DNA of 18,381 nt from UBA8752 sp964223495. Its GTDB lineage: Bacteria; Bacteroidota; Bacteroidia; Flavobacteriales_D; Sanyastnellaceae. Below are positions 15,779-18,381 of the stretch, piece by piece (position 1 is the stretch's first letter; each line of letters begins with the position of its first letter). The notes below the pieces were generated by a model, which saw only the letters and a list, made by a program, of their open reading frames with translations, was not told the DNA's origin and searched no databases. The position numbers and the translations under genes were made by a program. The stretch is from the NCBI GenBank assembly GCA_964223495.1, contig CAXQGL010000066.1, positions 1-18,381 on the forward strand, written 5' to 3'.

Positions 15779-18381
15779 TTAGTGCGAAACCAGCAGCTTC
15801 TTCACGGCCATGTATGTGTTTGAGGCAATGCGGATCTGGTACATGCCCGCATCAAGGCCTTGGGCGTCGATGGTCAGGAAGTACTCCACATCGCTCATGG
15901 CGTTGCCGTCGAACAGCTCCTGCACCAACTGCCCATTCATATCGTAGAGGTCGACACGAAGGCGCATGTTGTTGGCCACCACGAAGCCGAGTTGGCTCAC
16001 GTTGTTGGTCGGGTTGGGCTGGAGTCCCGTCACCCGGATGGGCTCCTTGAGATCACCCACCACCGTGATGTCATAGGGATGGTGACCCGTTTCACCACCG
16101 ACATTGGCGCCATTGCCCTGGGCCGCAGCATTGGTCACACCGTAGCTGAACAACGTCTCGTTTCCGCAGGCGTCCGTCACGGCATAGCTGAAGTCCATGG
16201 CCCATGGCATCACGCAATCGAGATCAAGCATGATGTCGCCGCTGGACCCCACATAGCCTTGTGAAGTACCGTTCAGGACCAGCTCGCCGCTCCAGTAGAA
16301 CCAGGCACTCGCACCGTAGTTGGCGTTCTGGTTGTTGGCACCATTTCCGACCTGCAGGCCGTAGTAGTAATTCATAGGCTGGTGCGTCAGGCTGAGTTCG
16401 GAGCCGGCATAGATGCCCGTACCGAGCATGCCTCCCGTCTGCATGACGAAGTACTCCCAGCCGGTCCAGGGCGATTGCCCCGGCAGGACGTTGGCGCAAT
16501 CCTTCTTGTAACCGCGGCCTAGCGCTTCCCACTGGGCCCAGTTGTAGGCCTCGTTGTAGTCTGCATTCCAGATGAAGCCACCCGTGCCGTCGGCATTGGT
16601 CACCTCGATCTCGATGTGCAACGTCTCGTCGTAGTAGCTCTCGACGATGTTGATGCCGCCCGGCGTGATGGTGAAGGACTCACCGTTGAATGGAGCACCC
16701 TCGAGGATGATGGCTGCAGGAGCATTGCCGTTGCAAGCCTCTCCTCCACTGAATGCGGCCGGCGTGGCTGCACCGCAGTAGTTGCCGATGTCCTCCGTCG
16801 GCACAAAGCCGCTCTCGGTCTCGACCAACTCGATGGTGACGTCACTGCAGACATCCTCCGCGTCGAGCTCGATGGCTTCGGGCAATTCGATCCAATCGAA
16901 GATGCCGCCGGCCTCAGTCTCGGTCAGGGTCTCGCCGTTGCTGATGCCTTCGCTGTCGGTGATCTGCGGCGGTGTCACGTCGAGTACCGAGATGGTCTGG
17001 ACGTGGGTCGCCACCGTTTCATTGCCACAGTCATCCGTGGCCGTGGCAGAGAACGTCCGCGTGACGGTATAGCTGCCGCCGCCGTCGCAAAGGGCTTCCG
17101 GAGCGCTGTCCTCATAAGTGATGGCGGAAAGTTCCGGCATCGCCGTGCAGTTGTCCGTCGCCGTGGCCGTCATGTCGAACTCAATGGCAGCCACCACCGT
17201 GAATGAGCCCACCACCAACGTATCATCCGAGAAGTCGAACGAGGCATCCGCTCCCCCGGAAATCACCAGGGCATCCGTACCGTCCACATTGCCCCATACC
17301 CATCCGTCACCGAAATCATCGGTAAGCATGACGTCATAGTTGCCCGGAGCCAGGTTGATGGTCTGGATCAGCGTGTAGCCGTTACTGGAGACCGTCGCTT
17401 CATCCACCGTGTAAGAGAGGTCGATTGGATTGATGGAATTGATAAATCCACCCTCCACATAGATATTCTCGATCACGGTTCCGTCATCCGCGTTGATGAT
17501 GGACCCTACCTCACCTGCCCAGTAATCGAGCGTGTAGGTGAAGGTCACCGCCATGGAGTCCGCCGGGGTACCCGCCTCGGGAATGTCCACTTCGCAGTTG
17601 ACATCCAACTCGAGTGTCAGATCCTCCGGAGCGTTGTCGAAGAACACCATGGGCGCCGTGGCGTCCATCACGGTAATGTGCTGCAGGGTCGTATCGCTGC
17701 CCATGTTGCCGGAGGCGTCCACAGCCTCGATGATCCAGCGGCGATCGAATTCGCGGCAACCTGCTGAGCCGGTCTCATTGACCACATCATACACGATGTT
17801 CACGTCAATGTCACAGTTGTCCGTCGCCTCATACCAAGGCTGACCCGCTGCGAAGAGGTCCACCTCGTCCACACAGGTCTCCCCTGCATACAGGGTGTAT
17901 TCCTCGAGATCAAAGATGTGGACCACGGGAGCCTCGTTGTCTTCGACGAACACGTTGGTGGAAGCGGAAGTCGAATTGCCGTTCACATCGGTCACCGTAA
18001 GGGTTACAGTGTTGTTTCCGAGGTTGCTGCAATCGAAGGTGCTGATGTCCAAGGTCATTCCACCGATGCCACAGTTGTCCGTTGCGGACGCGAGAACATC
18101 GCCGGGTTCGATGGATACCGTGCCGTCCGGTCCAAGCTCGACGGTAATGCCACCCAAGGACACCTCATCGCCGGCCTCCACGGTGAATTCCAAGCTTGCC
18201 AATGAACCATCCGTGAAATCGAGGGAGCCGGTAGCACCGCCGGAAATCACGACAGCATCCTCACCCGTTACAGGAGCCCAGGCCCATCCGTCACCCCAAT
18301 CGTCACCCAGCACGATCGTGTAGGTGCCAGGATCGAGGCTCAAAGTCTCTTCCACGGTTGCGCTGCTCGGGAAGTACCCCA
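15779..18381 (-). CDS. Large secreted HYR/Ig-like multidomain protein with type IX sorting domain (5' end missing)
   Basis: The reading frame is open to the right edge, leaving 866 visible residues. An apparent GTG start at 18353-18355 is internal, because the frame continues upstream without a stop. The visible part shows HYR/Ig-like beta domains with repeated phrases such as ATDNC, FDCSNLGNNTVTLTVTDVNGN and VEDNEAP, typical of adhesive or surface proteins in this phylum. Two copies of an Asp-rich module containing DDWGDGWAW and DDFGDGWVW are about 328 residues apart. A long Gly/Asn/Tyr-rich section precedes the C-terminal type IX sorting domain, which starts near VTGLQPNPTNN and ends VKKLLVSH. 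The product should be exported to the surface or released. No catalytic motif was recognised, so an adhesion or scaffold role is an inference. A terminator hairpin follows the stop. Confidence 0.85.
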   Translation of the reverse strand, partial: GYFPSSATVEETLSLDPGTYTIVLGDDWGDGWAWAPVTGEDAVVISGGATGSLDFTDGSLASLEFTVEAGDEVSLGGITVELGPDGTVSIEPGDVLASATDNCGIGGMTLDISTFDCSNLGNNTVTLTVTDVNGNSTSASTNVFVEDNEAPVVHIFDLEEYTLYAGETCVDEVDLFAAGQPWYEATDNCDIDVNIVYDVVNETGSAGCREFDRRWIIEAVDASGNMGSDTTLQHITVMDATAPMVFFDNAPEDLTLELDVNCEVDIPEAGTPADSMAVTFTYTLDYWAGEVGSIINADDGTVIENIYVEGGFINSINPIDLSYTVDEATVSSNGYTLIQTINLAPGNYDVMLTDDFGDGWVWGNVDGTDALVISGGADASFDFSDDTLVVGSFTVVAAIEFDMTATATDNCTAMPELSAITYEDSAPEALCDGGGSYTVTRTFSATATDDCGNETVATHVQTISVLDVTPPQITDSEGISNGETLTETEAGGIFDWIELPEAIELDAEDVCSDVTIELVETESGFVPTEDIGNYCGAATPAAFSGGEACNGNAPAAIILEGAPFNGESFTITPGGINIVESYYDETLHIEIEVTNADGTGGFIWNADYNEAYNWAQWEALGRGYKKDCANVLPGQSPWTGWEYFVMQTGGMLGTGIYAGSELSLTHQPMNYYYGLQVGNGANNQNANYGASAWFYWSGELVLNGTSQGYVGSSGDIMLDLDCVMPWAMDFSYAVTDACGNETLFSYGVTNAAAQGNGANVGGETGHHPYDITVVGDLKEPIRVTGLQPNPTNNVSQLGFVVANNMRLRVDLYDMNGQLVQELFDGNAMSDVEYFLTIDAQGLDAGMYQIRIASNTYMAVKKLLVSH
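17177..17374 (-). repeat. Asp-rich DDxGDGWxW module, copy 2
   Basis: This region encodes LAPGNYDVMLTDDFGDGWVW followed by DALVISGGA and DFSDDTL. It matches copy 1 at many positions and again runs into an ATDNC segment. The copies are similar at protein level but clearly diverged, so this is an old duplication. Confidence 0.75.
18161..18381 (-). repeat. Asp-rich DDxGDGWxW module, copy 1 (may extend past the edge)
   Basis: This region encodes LDPGTYTIVLGDDWGDGWAW followed by DAVVISGGA and DFTDGSL. It aligns along its length with copy 2 at 17177-17374. Closely spaced Asp residues suggest calcium binding, which is an inference. It lies shortly before an ATDNC-type HYR segment. Confidence 0.7.

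Noticed and set aside
18353..18355. GTG as the real start of the HYR-domain protein
   Set aside because: The frame continues without a stop to the window edge, and the upstream codons (GYFPSSAT) resemble the sequence before the second module copy, so the gene is truncated by the window.
1..18381. Mobile element, phage, CRISPR, tRNA or defence island
   Set aside because: No transposase, integrase, cas motif, direct-repeat array, cloverleaf or terminal inverted repeat was found. Gene content is housekeeping plus type IX exported proteins.

Overview
This window looks like chromosomal DNA from a GC-rich member of the Bacteroidota, probably near Flavobacteriales (the rank below phylum is an inference). 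Three things point there. Two secreted proteins end in type IX secretion (Por) sorting domains. Glutamine synthetase is the long type III form. The best promoters carry the Bacteroidota -7 box TAnnTTTG, with no Shine-Dalgarno sequences. The tight order purM-prfA-pyrF is also familiar from this phylum. No tRNA, rRNA, insertion sequence, phage gene or CRISPR array was seen, and no gap between genes exceeds about 175 bases.

Left part (1-5387, all minus strand). Transcription runs right to left through a PorE-like OmpA-family envelope protein, purM (purine synthesis), prfA (release factor 1), pyrF (UMP synthesis) and a potassium-channel gene cut by the window edge. The genes overlap or are 1 to 11 bases apart, so this is very likely one operon joining an envelope gene to nucleotide and translation housekeeping genes. 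A strong hairpin separates it from the upstream gene glnA (type III glutamine synthetase, 5476-7665), which has its own -7 box.

Middle part (7840-14466). A 1161-residue secreted protein on the minus strand carries the recognisable catalytic residues of peptide-N-glycosidase F. Its catalytic region is split by an insertion of roughly 500 residues that contains a LamG-type jelly roll, and it ends in a type IX sorting domain. It diverges from a plus-strand pair: a glutathione-synthetase-like ATP-grasp ligase, followed 10 bases later by a fusion of an N-formylglutamate amidohydrolase-like domain to a DUF1704/MATCAP ('QEGLA') zinc-peptidase domain. A perfect 14-bp palindrome lies just upstream of the ligase's -7 box in the divergent intergenic region. 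The ligase/deformylase/peptidase pair is the best candidate here for an incompletely described system. It has the parts to form, trim or release a glutamyl- or amide-linked small molecule or peptide tag, but its substrate cannot be read from sequence.

Right part (14476-18381, minus strand). A class I PLP aminotransferase ends 9 bases from the fusion gene in a convergent arrangement. Next comes a terminator hairpin, then the 3' part of a large secreted multidomain protein with HYR/Ig-like domains, two copies of an Asp-rich 'DDxGDGWxW' module and a C-terminal type IX sorting domain. That gene runs off the right edge.
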